This document shows, piece by piece, positions 24,801-32,580 of a DNA stretch of 35,345 nucleotides (position 1 is its first letter; each line of letters begins with the position of its first letter). The translations under genes and the position numbers were made by a program. The stretch lies in contig CAZRGV010000060.1 in the NCBI GenBank assembly GCA_964599655.1, positions 1 through 35,345 of the forward strand, given 5' to 3'. Source of the stretch: CAZRGV01 sp964599655 (GTDB taxonomy: Bacteria; Planctomycetota; Planctomycetia; Isosphaerales; Isosphaeraceae). The notes below the pieces were generated by a model. That model was not told where the DNA came from, did not search any database, and saw nothing but the letters and a program-made list of their open reading frames with translations.

Positions 24801-26327
24801 ATGAAACTGAGCCGCTGGTTCTTTCTCGCCCTGCTGCTGACGATCGTGCGGCCCGACACGCCGACCCGACAGGTCCATGCCGAGCGGCCCGACCCGAGCC
24901 GTCCTCGAGGCCCGAATCTCCTGATCCTGATTGGAGACGACCATCGGGCCGATCTGCTCGGCATCGATGGCGACCCTCGAAAGGCCACGCCAAATCTCGA
25001 CCGACTCGCCAGACAGGGCACCCGCTTCCGTCGGGCGTACTGCAATGCGCCGGTCTGCACGGCGAGCCGTCAGTCGTTTATCACGGGTCGTTACCCGCAC
25101 GCGGTCGGCGTCACCGTCCTGAGCACCCCGTTGCCCGAGGAGGCCCTCACGCTGGGGGACTGGCTCACCGAACAGGGCTACGTCACCGGGGCCATCGGCA
25201 AGATGCACTTCAACGGCCCCTCACATCATGGTTTCAGCGAACGGATTGATGCGCCCGAGTGGAATCGCTGGCTGAAGGAGCACCCGCCCGAGGGAGGCGA
25301 TCCGCGCCGTCCCTGGCGGCCGTTCCGCGACCCGGCCGCCGTCTGGCTCAACGCGGATCATCGCCCGCACGGACTCCCCCGGACGGCCTCCGAAGGGCAT
25401 TACTTCGCCGACCAGGCCGTTGAGTTCCTCCAGCGGCACAAGAACGAACCATTCGCCCTGGTCGTCAGCTTCTACGAACCGCACTCTCCGTTCGTTTTCC
25501 CCCGAGAGTGGGAAGGGAAATACCGGCCCGAGCAGTTCGACGTTCCACCCCTGTCCGACTTCGACCGCCAGCAGCAACCTAAGATTTTCAAGGACCTGAC
25601 GCCCGAGCAGGTCCAAGGGATCCAGGCGGCTTACTTCACGGCATTAAACTATCACGATTACGAGGTCGGCCGCGTGCTCGACGCTCTCGACGCCTCCGGA
25701 CACGCCGACGACACCATCGTCGTCTACTGGGGGGATAACGGTTACTTGCTCGGTGAGCACGGCCGGTTCGAGAAGCATGTGCTCTATGAGCCGGGCGTTC
25801 ACGTGCCTCTGATCGTCCGATGGCCCGGTCACATCCCGGCCGGTCGAAGCGTTTCGGATCTGGTCGAAATGGTGGATGTCTTTCCCACCTTGTTGACGCT
25901 GATGAACCTGCCCAGCCCGCCCGACCTGCACGGCAGGAGCCTCCAGCCACTCCTGGAGGGGCAGCGCGGCGCCCGGGGTCGCGATTACGTTTTTAGCGAG
26001 TATCTCGAAAATGAAGAAGCGATGATCCGCTCGGATCATTACAAACTGATTATCGGCACCGGCGCCCGGGCCCGGCAAGACGGCTATATCACCGACGACC
26101 CGACCCCCGGCCCCTACGAGCGGCTCTACGACCTGAAGGCGGACCCGAACGAGACGACCGACCTCCGGGAGAAACCGGAATTGGCCCCCATCGCGACCGA
26201 TCTCCGACGCCGGCTTCATGACTGGCTGGTCTCGACTCGGGAAGGGCAGGCACCGGTTCCCGAGGGACTCTCCGAGATCGAGGCCATTCACTGGTGTCTC
26301 GTCCCGAGAGATGCCCAGGACCCATGA
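24801..26327 (+). CDS. exported sulfatase, Cys-type with CTASR motif
   Basis: Seen: an N-terminal hydrophobic export signal, the metal site LILIGDDHRADLLG (Asp46/Asp47), the formylglycine motif C86-T-A-S-R followed by QSFITGRYPH, YWGDNGYLLGEHGRFEKHV (DNG and the GEHGRFEK block), DVFPTLLTL and a typical C-terminal LYDLKADPNETTDL. Known: family S1 sulfatases hydrolyse sulfate esters of polysaccharides after conversion of the Cys to formylglycine. The canonical CxPxR has Ala in place of Pro, an allowed variant (C/S-x-P/A-x-R) for anaerobic-type maturases. It follows the AmiE-NamZ gene by 46 bases, so it is likely in the same operon, though whether it acts on the cell wall or on external glycans is open. 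Confidence 0.92.
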   Translation: MKLSRWFFLALLLTIVRPDTPTRQVHAERPDPSRPRGPNLLILIGDDHRADLLGIDGDPRKATPNLDRLARQGTRFRRAYCNAPVCTASRQSFITGRYPHAVGVTVLSTPLPEEALTLGDWLTEQGYVTGAIGKMHFNGPSHHGFSERIDAPEWNRWLKEHPPEGGDPRRPWRPFRDPAAVWLNADHRPHGLPRTASEGHYFADQAVEFLQRHKNEPFALVVSFYEPHSPFVFPREWEGKYRPEQFDVPPLSDFDRQQQPKIFKDLTPEQVQGIQAAYFTALNYHDYEVGRVLDALDASGHADDTIVVYWGDNGYLLGEHGRFEKHVLYEPGVHVPLIVRWPGHIPAGRSVSDLVEMVDVFPTLLTLMNLPSPPDLHGRSLQPLLEGQRGARGRDYVFSEYLENEEAMIRSDHYKLIIGTGARARQDGYITDDPTPGPYERLYDLKADPNETTDLREKPELAPIATDLRRRLHDWLVSTREGQAPVPEGLSEIEAIHWCLVPRDAQDP

Positions 26328-26329
26328 GA

Positions 26330-26349
26330 CGATCGGGTCGTCCCGATCG
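26330..26349 (+). terminator. terminator hairpin after the sulfatase gene
   Basis: CGATCGGG (26330-26337) and CCCGATCG (26342-26349) form an exact 8-bp stem with the four-base loop TCGT, beginning 3 bases after the sulfatase stop. No T tract follows, so rho-independent action is not certain. Confidence 0.5.
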
Positions 26350-26484
26350 AATCTCGCGCGCAATTCGGCAAACCGAAATTCGAGAGAAACGTCGGTTTCT
26401 GATCGACCGCACGTCTTTACTCGTCTACGATCGGCAACTCGAACACATGTTCGATCGACGTTGCTCATCCCAGGCAGACACACG

Positions 26485-26891
26485 ATGTGGCATCGTTATG
26501 CGCAACTGTCGGCGAGCGTTGCGAGTCTAGGCGCCTTCTTCTCGCTTGCCGCGATAGCGACTGCCGTCGATGTTGATCTTCTGTGCACAGCCGGATTCGA
26601 GACCCTCACGTTCAACGCGGGCGCGCCCAACAACGGGCAGGACGGTTTTGCCGCCTTGCTCGGATCGAGCGCGGGGGTCATTTCCACGACATACCGCTCA
26701 TCGACGTCGCGGTCGACGTTTGGCTCGACGGTCCGAGCATCGACAACGGCAACGGCACGGACGACGACCTGATCAGCGCCAACGTGACCCTCTTCCTCTC
26801 CCGTTCCACCCGCTTCGCTCTCGACGGCGACCTGCTCGGGACTCTGGCTTTCGACGGTTCGGTCACCGCGAACCTCTTCGGCGTCCCTTGA
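26485..26891 (+). pseudogene. small secreted protein with an apparent frameshift
   Basis: Seen: ATG 26485 opens a signal peptide (SASVASLGAFFSLAAIATA) and VDLLCTAGFETLTFNAGAPN to about 26685. The frame then becomes a Ser/Thr/Arg run that ends at 26772, while the frame shifted by two takes over with DIPLIDVAVDVWLDG, NGNGTDDDLISANVTLFLS and LAFDGSVTANLFGVP, ending at 26891. Joined, the two give a secreted protein of about 135 residues. Either the genome has a real single-base change or this is an assembly error. No C-terminal anchor is present and the family is not recognised. Confidence 0.5.
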
Positions 26892-27090
26892 TTGAACATG
26901 CGGGTCTTCGATGATACGAGCCTCGACCGAACTCCGTACCGTACAAGGGTGACTCTGACAACCTTTCGTCCCGGAGTCCGCGGTTTGGGCGTTTCTGGGT
27001 CTTGGGGGACCGCTGTGGATCGGCGTCGAGCCCTGTCGCCGACGATCGACGCGGTGATGAGACGGACGGCCGGTTTCGACGACCCGGGAT

Positions 27091-27124
27091 GGACGGTCCC
27101 CCGCGCGACTTCCGCGGGCCGTCC
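27091..27124 (-). terminator. hairpin downstream of the isomerase-like gene
   Basis: GGACGG (27091-27096) pairs with CCGTCC (27119-27124), and CCCGCG (27100-27105) with CGCGGG (27113-27118), with a three-base bulge on one side. It lies 24-57 bases past the stop of the minus-strand isomerase-like gene. No T tract is present on that strand. Confidence 0.4.
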
Positions 27125-27147
27125 GAGTCCCGGATCGGCGATCCCGC

Positions 27148-28194
27148 TTACTTCCGCCCGATCAGGGCGTTGAGGATGTACATTTCGAGCTGTTCATACT
27201 GTCGGTTGCGGCGGAATTCCTCGACCTTCGCCTCGTCGATTCCGCGAACGATGTCGAGCAGTCTCAGGAATACGTTCTTCGAGTGCGAGAGGTGGTACAT
27301 CGACTCCTCGAGCACCGTGGTCCGCATCGCCTTGATGTCGAGACCGATGCACTCGCCGTTCCGACCGTAGCCGCTTTTCTCGAGGACCCAGACCTGATCG
27401 AAGGCGCGGCGGATGTCGGCGGAGCCGAACACCTTGTCCTGATCGTACTTCAGGCCATTCTGGTCGTTGAGGTGGACGCTCCAGAGCTTGCCGTGCCAGA
27501 GTGCGTACGCCATGTCGTCGGCTGGGTCGAGGCCGGCGAGGATCGAGTGGGCGCTCTCGATCAGTACGCCCGAACGGTTGGGATCGACCGTGCGGTAGCA
27601 AAGGCCGATCATGTGACCGACTGTGGGTAGATACGCCTGGTCCATGGGCTCGTTGGGCTTGGCCTCACCGAGAATCCGGATGTCGGGGTCGTGTTCGAGG
27701 ATCGCGTTCCAGGCGTCGAGAATCCGCCCGACGGCGGTTCGGGCGTCCTTGGCCTCCCGGATGTAAGTTCCTTCACGGGCCAGCCAGAGCACGAAATTGT
27801 TGGTACCGATCTCGCGGGCGATGTCGATGGCGCGCTTCGTGCGGTCGAGGGCGTACTTGCGATCGGCCTCGCTGTTCGAGGTGAACGCGCCGTCGATGGT
27901 GCTCGGATGTTCCCACAACCGAGGCGCGATGAACTCGGGGAAGAGCCCCTCGCTGTCGAGGATCTTCTTGACCTCGGCGACGCCCTTGACGGTCGCCGGC
28001 CAATCCCAGTCGGCGGGCACGACGTCGTCGTCGTGGAACTGCACGGCGTCGAAGCCTAGTTCCTTGTAAGCCTTGAGCTTGCGACCGAACTCGACTTCCT
28101 TGCGCACCGGTGGGCCGAACGGATCGGCTCCGGTACTGATGTTCCAGGGACCGAACGAGAACCGATAGTGTGTGAGGGTGCCGGTTTGCGGCAT
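27148..28194 (-). CDS. xylose-isomerase-like TIM barrel protein
   Basis: Seen: 348 residues with the residues that serve catalysis and metal binding in class I xylose isomerase: H54 and D57 in FHDDDVVP, E177 and K179 in GEAKPNEP, E213 and H216 in IESAH, D244 in HLND, D251 and D253 in KYDQDK, D286 in GLDIKA. Known: this enzyme class interconverts aldo and keto sugars through a metal-assisted hydride shift. Numbering is very close to Streptomyces xylose isomerase (about 388 residues), but the protein lacks its C-terminal extension. The sugar may differ from xylose. AAGGAG lies 11 bases before the ATG. It is divergent from the small membrane protein gene. Confidence 0.88.
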   Translation of the reverse strand: MPQTGTLTHYRFSFGPWNISTGADPFGPPVRKEVEFGRKLKAYKELGFDAVQFHDDDVVPADWDWPATVKGVAEVKKILDSEGLFPEFIAPRLWEHPSTIDGAFTSNSEADRKYALDRTKRAIDIAREIGTNNFVLWLAREGTYIREAKDARTAVGRILDAWNAILEHDPDIRILGEAKPNEPMDQAYLPTVGHMIGLCYRTVDPNRSGVLIESAHSILAGLDPADDMAYALWHGKLWSVHLNDQNGLKYDQDKVFGSADIRRAFDQVWVLEKSGYGRNGECIGLDIKAMRTTVLEESMYHLSHSKNVFLRLLDIVRGIDEAKVEEFRRNRQYEQLEMYILNALIGRK

Positions 28195-28232
28195 GGCGAC
28201 TGAGGCTCCTTGCGGTTCAGGATCGTGGTCGG

Positions 28233-28259
28233 TTGACCTTGGATGTGATAAGCTACTCG
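28233..28259 (+). promoter_or_regulatory. possible promoter for the small membrane protein gene
   Basis: TTGACC (28233-28238) matches a -35 box well; TACTCG (28254-28259) could be a -10 with a short 15-base spacing. It lies about 45 bases before the gene starting at 28303. The -10 match is poor. Confidence 0.3.
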
Positions 28260-28302
28260 GATTGAGGCCGGTTGCCTACGGCCTGGCGAGTCGGAGGCGT
28301 CG

Positions 28303-28605
28303 ATGCGGCTCTGGCACCTGCTGTTCCTGGTGCTTCTGGTGGCGTTGATTCTCGGGATCGGCCGCACCGAGGTGGGCCGGGTCGCTCTCATTGTGTTCTT
28401 TACGGGTCTCGGGGAGATCATCCTTGGGACGACTGCGGTGTTGCATCTGTTCAAGACCCTGGGCGCCTTCGGTGAGGCGCGCGGTCTGGCCGCCCACTTC
28501 GAAGCCCTCGCCGCCACCGCGATGGTCCTCACGCTCGCCACGGTCTCGATGAACGCCGTGCTCTGGGTCGGTGTTGGTCTGCTCCAGCGCGTGGTGGGTT
28601 GGTAG
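28303..28605 (+). CDS. 100-residue membrane protein with three helices
   Basis: Seen: helices at about 3-20 (MRLWHLLFLVLLVALILG), 27-50 and 67-93, with short polar loops; no catalytic residues. GGAGG lies 5-6 bases before the ATG. The start peptide MRLWHLLFLVL is repeated in shortened form at 30003-30041. The function is unknown. A ceramidase-like gene begins 45 bases after its stop, so the pair may be co-transcribed. Confidence 0.72.
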   Translation: MRLWHLLFLVLLVALILGIGRTEVGRVALIVFFTGLGEIILGTTAVLHLFKTLGAFGEARGLAAHFEALAATAMVLTLATVSMNAVLWVGVGLLQRVVGW

Positions 28606-28649
28606 GACTGGCAACGTTTGATGGCTCGAAACACCGGGAGGACTCGTCG

Positions 28650-29978
28650 ATGCGCTTCCGAGAACCCAAACTCCTGGCCGGTTACGGCGAGGCCGACCTG
28701 AAGGCTCCGCTGGGGGCCTCCATGCCCGGCTACTTCACCGACCGCAAGGCCACGGGCGTGCTGGATCCCCTGAAGGCCCGGGCCATCGTCCTCGATCGGG
28801 GCGATGTTCAAGGAGCGCTCGTGGCCCTTGATCTGGTCGGCCTCGGGGCCGAGCAGGCCATGGCCTGTCGCCAGGCCGTGGCGAAGGCGACTGGCCTTCC
28901 CGCCGGAAACGTCTGGATTCACGCCACCCATACGCACACCGGCGTCATGGTGCCTCGTCGCTTCACCTCCGACGCGGAGTCGATCGTACCGGACATCTAC
29001 GTTGGCGAGGTTGACCAGGCCTGGGTCTCCCAGCTTCCCGATCGCGTGGTCGACGCGGTTCAGGCCGCGAAGCGCGCCTCGAGGGGCTCGTCGCCGCAAC
29101 TCGGCCAGTCGGTGGCCCCGCACCTGGCCTTTTACCGGCGGTTCAAGATGAAGGACGGTTCCGTCCGGACAAACCCAGGGCGCGACAACCCTGAGGTCGT
29201 CGGTCCGGCCGGCGAGGTCGACCCGACCGTGACCGTACTCCGTTTTCCCGAGTCGAAGGCCCTGCTGGTCGTCTTCGGCTTGCATCCCGACGTCATCGGA
29301 GGCACCCTCTACTCCGCCGACTATCCGTACCACCTGGTCACCCGACTTCGCGAGCAATTCGGACAGGACTGGGGCGTCCTGTTCCTCAACGCGGCCTGCG
29401 GCAACATCAACCATATCGATGTCTCAAATCCGTCCCAGAAGAAAGGGTACGAGGAATCGACCCGGATCGGCCGGGCCCTTGGCGACGCCGCGATCAAGGC
29501 GGTGGAAAAGGCCGAACCCTTGATGGTCGAAGCGCTTGGGTTTGCGTCCCGCGTGGTTCCCAGTCGTTTGCGGACGGTTCCCGAGGACGTGGTGAAAGAG
29601 GCCGAACGGCTCTTGAAGGAAGACCCCTCGAACGCTCGATCGTTCAACGGGCTGTTTGCCCCGGCGGCCGTGGTGCTCGGTCGAACGAAGGACCGCGAGC
29701 AACCGGCCGAGATCGCCGCGATGCGGCTCGGATCGATGGCTCTCGTTGGTATGCCGGGCGAGATCTTCGTCGAGCTGGCGCGCCAGGTCCAGCACGATTC
29801 CCCGTTCGATCCGACCCGCGTCATCGGCCTGACGAACGGATCACTCGGGTACATTCCCACCAAGCTCGGCTACGAGCAAGGGGGATATGAGTCGGGTTAT
29901 CGCTCTGCCCGGTTCGTGCCGGGGACGGGAGAGCGATGGGCGGAAACCGCCATCGGGCTCCTGAACCGCCTCGTCTGA
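28650..29978 (+). CDS. neutral/alkaline ceramidase-like protein, probably cytoplasmic
   Basis: Seen: 442 residues of the PF04734-like fold: opening YGEADLKAPLGASMPGYF, DLVGLG, the zinc-type WIHATHTHTG (His91, His94, His96), FGLHPDVIGG, NAACGNINHIDV, and MALVGMPGEIFVELARQV. Neutral ceramidases use Ser in a GDVSPN motif next to the equivalent of CGNINH; here Asn replaces that Ser, so amide hydrolysis of ceramide is doubtful. No signal peptide is present, unlike secreted neutral ceramidases. GGAGG lies 9 bases before ATG 28650; the frame opens 17 codons earlier without a site. Planctomycetes have many such paralogues; the substrate is unknown. Confidence 0.75.
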   Translation: MRFREPKLLAGYGEADLKAPLGASMPGYFTDRKATGVLDPLKARAIVLDRGDVQGALVALDLVGLGAEQAMACRQAVAKATGLPAGNVWIHATHTHTGVMVPRRFTSDAESIVPDIYVGEVDQAWVSQLPDRVVDAVQAAKRASRGSSPQLGQSVAPHLAFYRRFKMKDGSVRTNPGRDNPEVVGPAGEVDPTVTVLRFPESKALLVVFGLHPDVIGGTLYSADYPYHLVTRLREQFGQDWGVLFLNAACGNINHIDVSNPSQKKGYEESTRIGRALGDAAIKAVEKAEPLMVEALGFASRVVPSRLRTVPEDVVKEAERLLKEDPSNARSFNGLFAPAAVVLGRTKDREQPAEIAAMRLGSMALVGMPGEIFVELARQVQHDSPFDPTRVIGLTNGSLGYIPTKLGYEQGGYESGYRSARFVPGTGERWAETAIGLLNRLV

Positions 29979-30367
29979 ACCGCGTTACCGCCCGGAATCG
30001 GGGTGCGACTCTGGCACCTGTCGCTGCTGGTCCTGGCCTGATTCCAAACCGGGACCGGCAGCACCTCGGAGACTCGGAGCCAGTCCCCGAATTGGAAGCC
30101 GCCTCTGAGCATTCCGTCGATCGCGACCATCGCGTTGCCATCCGGAATCGCGCTGGTTCTGTCGACTCAGGCGTGGCTGCTGTGAGCAGAACCGGCCTGG
30201 AGCCCCGATCAACCAGACAGTCGGCGGACGAGGCGGCCGGACTTGGGTGCCTGGGATCGTCCTTCTTGGCTTGAGGATCGGGGCGACAATTCACCTGGCA
30301 AGCCCCTTGGTGCCTCCAGTACTCTGACAGGACACGAATCCGACCCAACGATCCCGAGGTACGACGG
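29979..30367 (+). other. gene-free interval with a short relic of the MRLWHL family
   Basis: This 389-base stretch lies between the ceramidase-like and M3 peptidase genes. At 30003-30041 a GTG frame reads VRLWHLSLLVLA-stop, close to the start of the 28303 protein (MRLWHLLFLVLL). No other coding signal is evident. TACTCT at 30320-30325 might be a -10 box for the peptidase gene. Confidence 0.6.
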
Positions 30368-32089
30368 ATGGCCGCGACCGCCTACGTTCCCGAAGTGTAT
30401 CCGCATCAGTGGCTTCCCGACGAGGTCGAGTTCCAGACCTGGGAGCAGATCGAGCCCTGGTATCAAATGCTTCTCGAGCGGCCGATCGACTCTCCCGAGG
30501 CGCTTGAGACCTGGCTTCGCGACCTGGGGGAATTGAACGGGGCGGTCGGGCAAGAGGGAGTCAAGCGATACATCGCGATGACCTGCCAGACCGATGACCC
30601 CGACCGAGAGGCCGCGCATCTGGCCTGGGTCCGAGACATTGAGCCGAAGCTCAAGCCGCTCCAGAACGCGTTGCGAAACAAGTACCTCGATAGCCCTCAT
30701 CGCGAGACGTTGCCGAAGGATCGCTACAAGGTCTTCGACCGGTCGCAAGAAAACCGCCGCGCTCTCTACCGTGAGGCCAATATCCCTCGCGAGACCGAAC
30801 TCGCGGAACTCGAGCAGCAGTATCAGAAGATCATCGGCGCGATGACCGTCACGTTCCGGGGTCAGGAATACACCCCCGCGCAGATGGCGCCGTTCCTTGA
30901 GGAAACCGACCGCGCGCTTCGCCAGGAGGCCTGGGAGCTCGTCGCGAACCGCCGGCTCGCCGACAAGGACAAGATCGACGACCTTTTTGACCGGATGCTC
31001 GGACTCCGCGTGGCCATTGCCAGGGAAGCGGGTTTCGAACGATACACCGAATACGCCTATCGCCTTCGCGAGCGGTTCGATTATGGCGTTGAAGACGCCG
31101 TTCAATTCCAGCACGCCATCGAGAAGGTGGTCGTACCGCTGGCGGTCGAGCTCCAGACGAGGCGCCAGGAGATGCTGAGGGTCGACCGCCTTCGGCCCTG
31201 GGATCTCGCCGTCGACCCGCTGGGCCGCCCACCGCTGCGACCGTTCCAGAAGGCGGAGGAACTCGCCCTGGGCGCCGAGTCGATTTTTCAGGACGTCGAC
31301 CCGGAACTCGGCGCTCAGTTCGCCTATCTTCGCGATCACGGCTTGCTCGATCTGGCCAACCGGAAGGGAAAAGCACCCGGCGGCTATCAAACGACCCTGG
31401 AAGATGACCGGCTCCCGTTCATCTTTATGAACGCCGTGGGCATCGATGGCGACGTGCGCACCTTGTTGCACGAAGGTGGGCACGCCTTCCACTCGCTCGC
31501 CTGCCGAGGTGAGCCCCTGGCCGCCTATCGAGACGCGCCGATCGAATTCTGCGAAGTGGCCTCGATGAGCATGGAGCTTCTCGGCGCACGCGAACTGGAG
31601 AAGTTTTATTCGCCCGCGGACGCGGACCGCTCCTACCGACAGCTTCTCGAGGGAATCGTCCTGATCTTGCCCTGGATTGCCACGGTCGACGCCTTCCAGC
31701 ACTGGATTTACGATCATCCGGACCACTCTCGGGGTCAGCGTCGCGACGCCTGGAACGAACTGCTCGACCGCTTCGGCGGCATCGTCGACTGGTCGGGGTT
31801 CGAGGAGGCCCGGTCGCATTCCTGGCACCGGCAGTTGCACATTTTTCTGTATCCGTTTTATTACATTGAATATGGGATCGCGCAGCTCGGTGCCTTGCAG
31901 GTCTGGCGGAACGCCCAGACCGACCGCGCGGGCGCGGTGGCCGCTTATCGCCGCGCGCTGGCGATCGGCGGCGCGAAACCCCTCCCGGAACTCTTCGAGG
32001 CCGCGGGCATCCGATTCGACTTCCGTGAGGAAACGATCATCCCGCTCGTGGGAGCGATCCGCGAGGAGCTCGCTCAACTCGCCGAGTAG
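30368..32089 (+). CDS. M3-family zinc metallopeptidase, oligoendopeptidase F-like
   Basis: Seen: 573 residues; mainly helical N-terminal half (residues about 1-330), then LLHEGGHAFHSLACRGE with the zinc site H368-E-x-x-H372 and a third ligand in EFCEVASMSMELL (Glu396), and a helical C-terminal domain with WHRQLHIFLYPFYYIEYGIAQLGAL. Known: M3 enzymes such as PepF cut short peptides (about 7-17 residues) in the cytoplasm. No signal peptide. GAGG lies 8 bases before the ATG. It is convergent with the receiver gene; a hairpin lies between them. The gene stands alone after the MRLWHL-like relic. Confidence 0.92.
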   Translation: MAATAYVPEVYPHQWLPDEVEFQTWEQIEPWYQMLLERPIDSPEALETWLRDLGELNGAVGQEGVKRYIAMTCQTDDPDREAAHLAWVRDIEPKLKPLQNALRNKYLDSPHRETLPKDRYKVFDRSQENRRALYREANIPRETELAELEQQYQKIIGAMTVTFRGQEYTPAQMAPFLEETDRALRQEAWELVANRRLADKDKIDDLFDRMLGLRVAIAREAGFERYTEYAYRLRERFDYGVEDAVQFQHAIEKVVVPLAVELQTRRQEMLRVDRLRPWDLAVDPLGRPPLRPFQKAEELALGAESIFQDVDPELGAQFAYLRDHGLLDLANRKGKAPGGYQTTLEDDRLPFIFMNAVGIDGDVRTLLHEGGHAFHSLACRGEPLAAYRDAPIEFCEVASMSMELLGARELEKFYSPADADRSYRQLLEGIVLILPWIATVDAFQHWIYDHPDHSRGQRRDAWNELLDRFGGIVDWSGFEEARSHSWHRQLHIFLYPFYYIEYGIAQLGALQVWRNAQTDRAGAVAAYRRALAIGGAKPLPELFEAAGIRFDFREETIIPLVGAIREELAQLAE

Positions 32090-32112
32090 CCCTTCGGGAT
32101 CGACGCCTGGTA

Positions 32113-32140
32113 ACGGGCCTCCGAGCGGCAAGCGGCCCGT
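32113..32140. terminator. hairpin between the convergent peptidase and receiver genes
   Basis: ACGGGCC (32113-32119) and GGCCCGT (32134-32140) form an exact 7-bp stem with a 14-base loop; the right arm touches the stop codon of the receiver gene. It lies 24 bases after the peptidase stop. No T tract. Confidence 0.45.
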
Positions 32141-32580
32141 CAAGGGCCCCGATCCGATGGCGTTTCCGATCCGCCAGGCGACGCGAGCGTGCTGAGGAGC
32201 TGTTGCAGGTCGATCGGCTTTTGGATCAGCGTGTCGGGATGGAGCGCCTCGGCGGCCTGGAGTTTCGCGGGATCGTTGGTTCCCGTTGTGATCGCGACTC
32301 GAATCGGCAGCCGCTTCCTCCGCACCGCGTCGAGCAGCGTGAGGCCGTCGCCGTCGGGAAGCATCAGGTCGAGGATGATCCAGTCGGGCGGGGAATGGAG
32401 CTGGTCGAAGGCCTCGGTCAGGTTCGTCGCCACAGCGACTTCCCAGCCCTTTCGACGAAGAATGCCCTGAAGCGCCTGGCGAGTGGCCCGATCATCCTCA
32501 ACCAGCAGTAGAAGCGGCTTGCGAACGGTCGCCGTCGGGGCTGTCCGGAAGGCCGGTTCGGGCCGACGCTCGGAGAGCAT
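32140..32580 (-). CDS. stand-alone receiver protein (response regulator)
   Basis: Seen: a single CheY-like receiver domain, LLLLVEDDRATRQAL (acidic D29, D30), phosphorylated Asp71 in IILDLMLPDGDG, Thr98/Thr99 in AITTG and Lys121 in IQKPID, with no output domain; 146 residues from ATG 32580. The gene starts inside the end of the sensor-kinase gene, overlapping it by 83 bases in another frame. No ribosome site precedes this ATG, so either translation is coupled to the kinase or the two were one hybrid kinase broken by a frameshift. It should accept phosphate from the adjacent kinase (inference). Confidence 0.82.
   Translation of the reverse strand: MLSERRPEPAFRTAPTATVRKPLLLLVEDDRATRQALQGILRRKGWEVAVATNLTEAFDQLHSPPDWIILDLMLPDGDGLTLLDAVRRKRLPIRVAITTGTNDPAKLQAAEALHPDTLIQKPIDLQQLLSTLASPGGSETPSDRGP

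Noticed and set aside
26485..26891. Possible PEP-CTERM secreted protein
   Set aside because: There is a signal peptide, but no PEP motif, C-terminal helix or basic tail in either frame.
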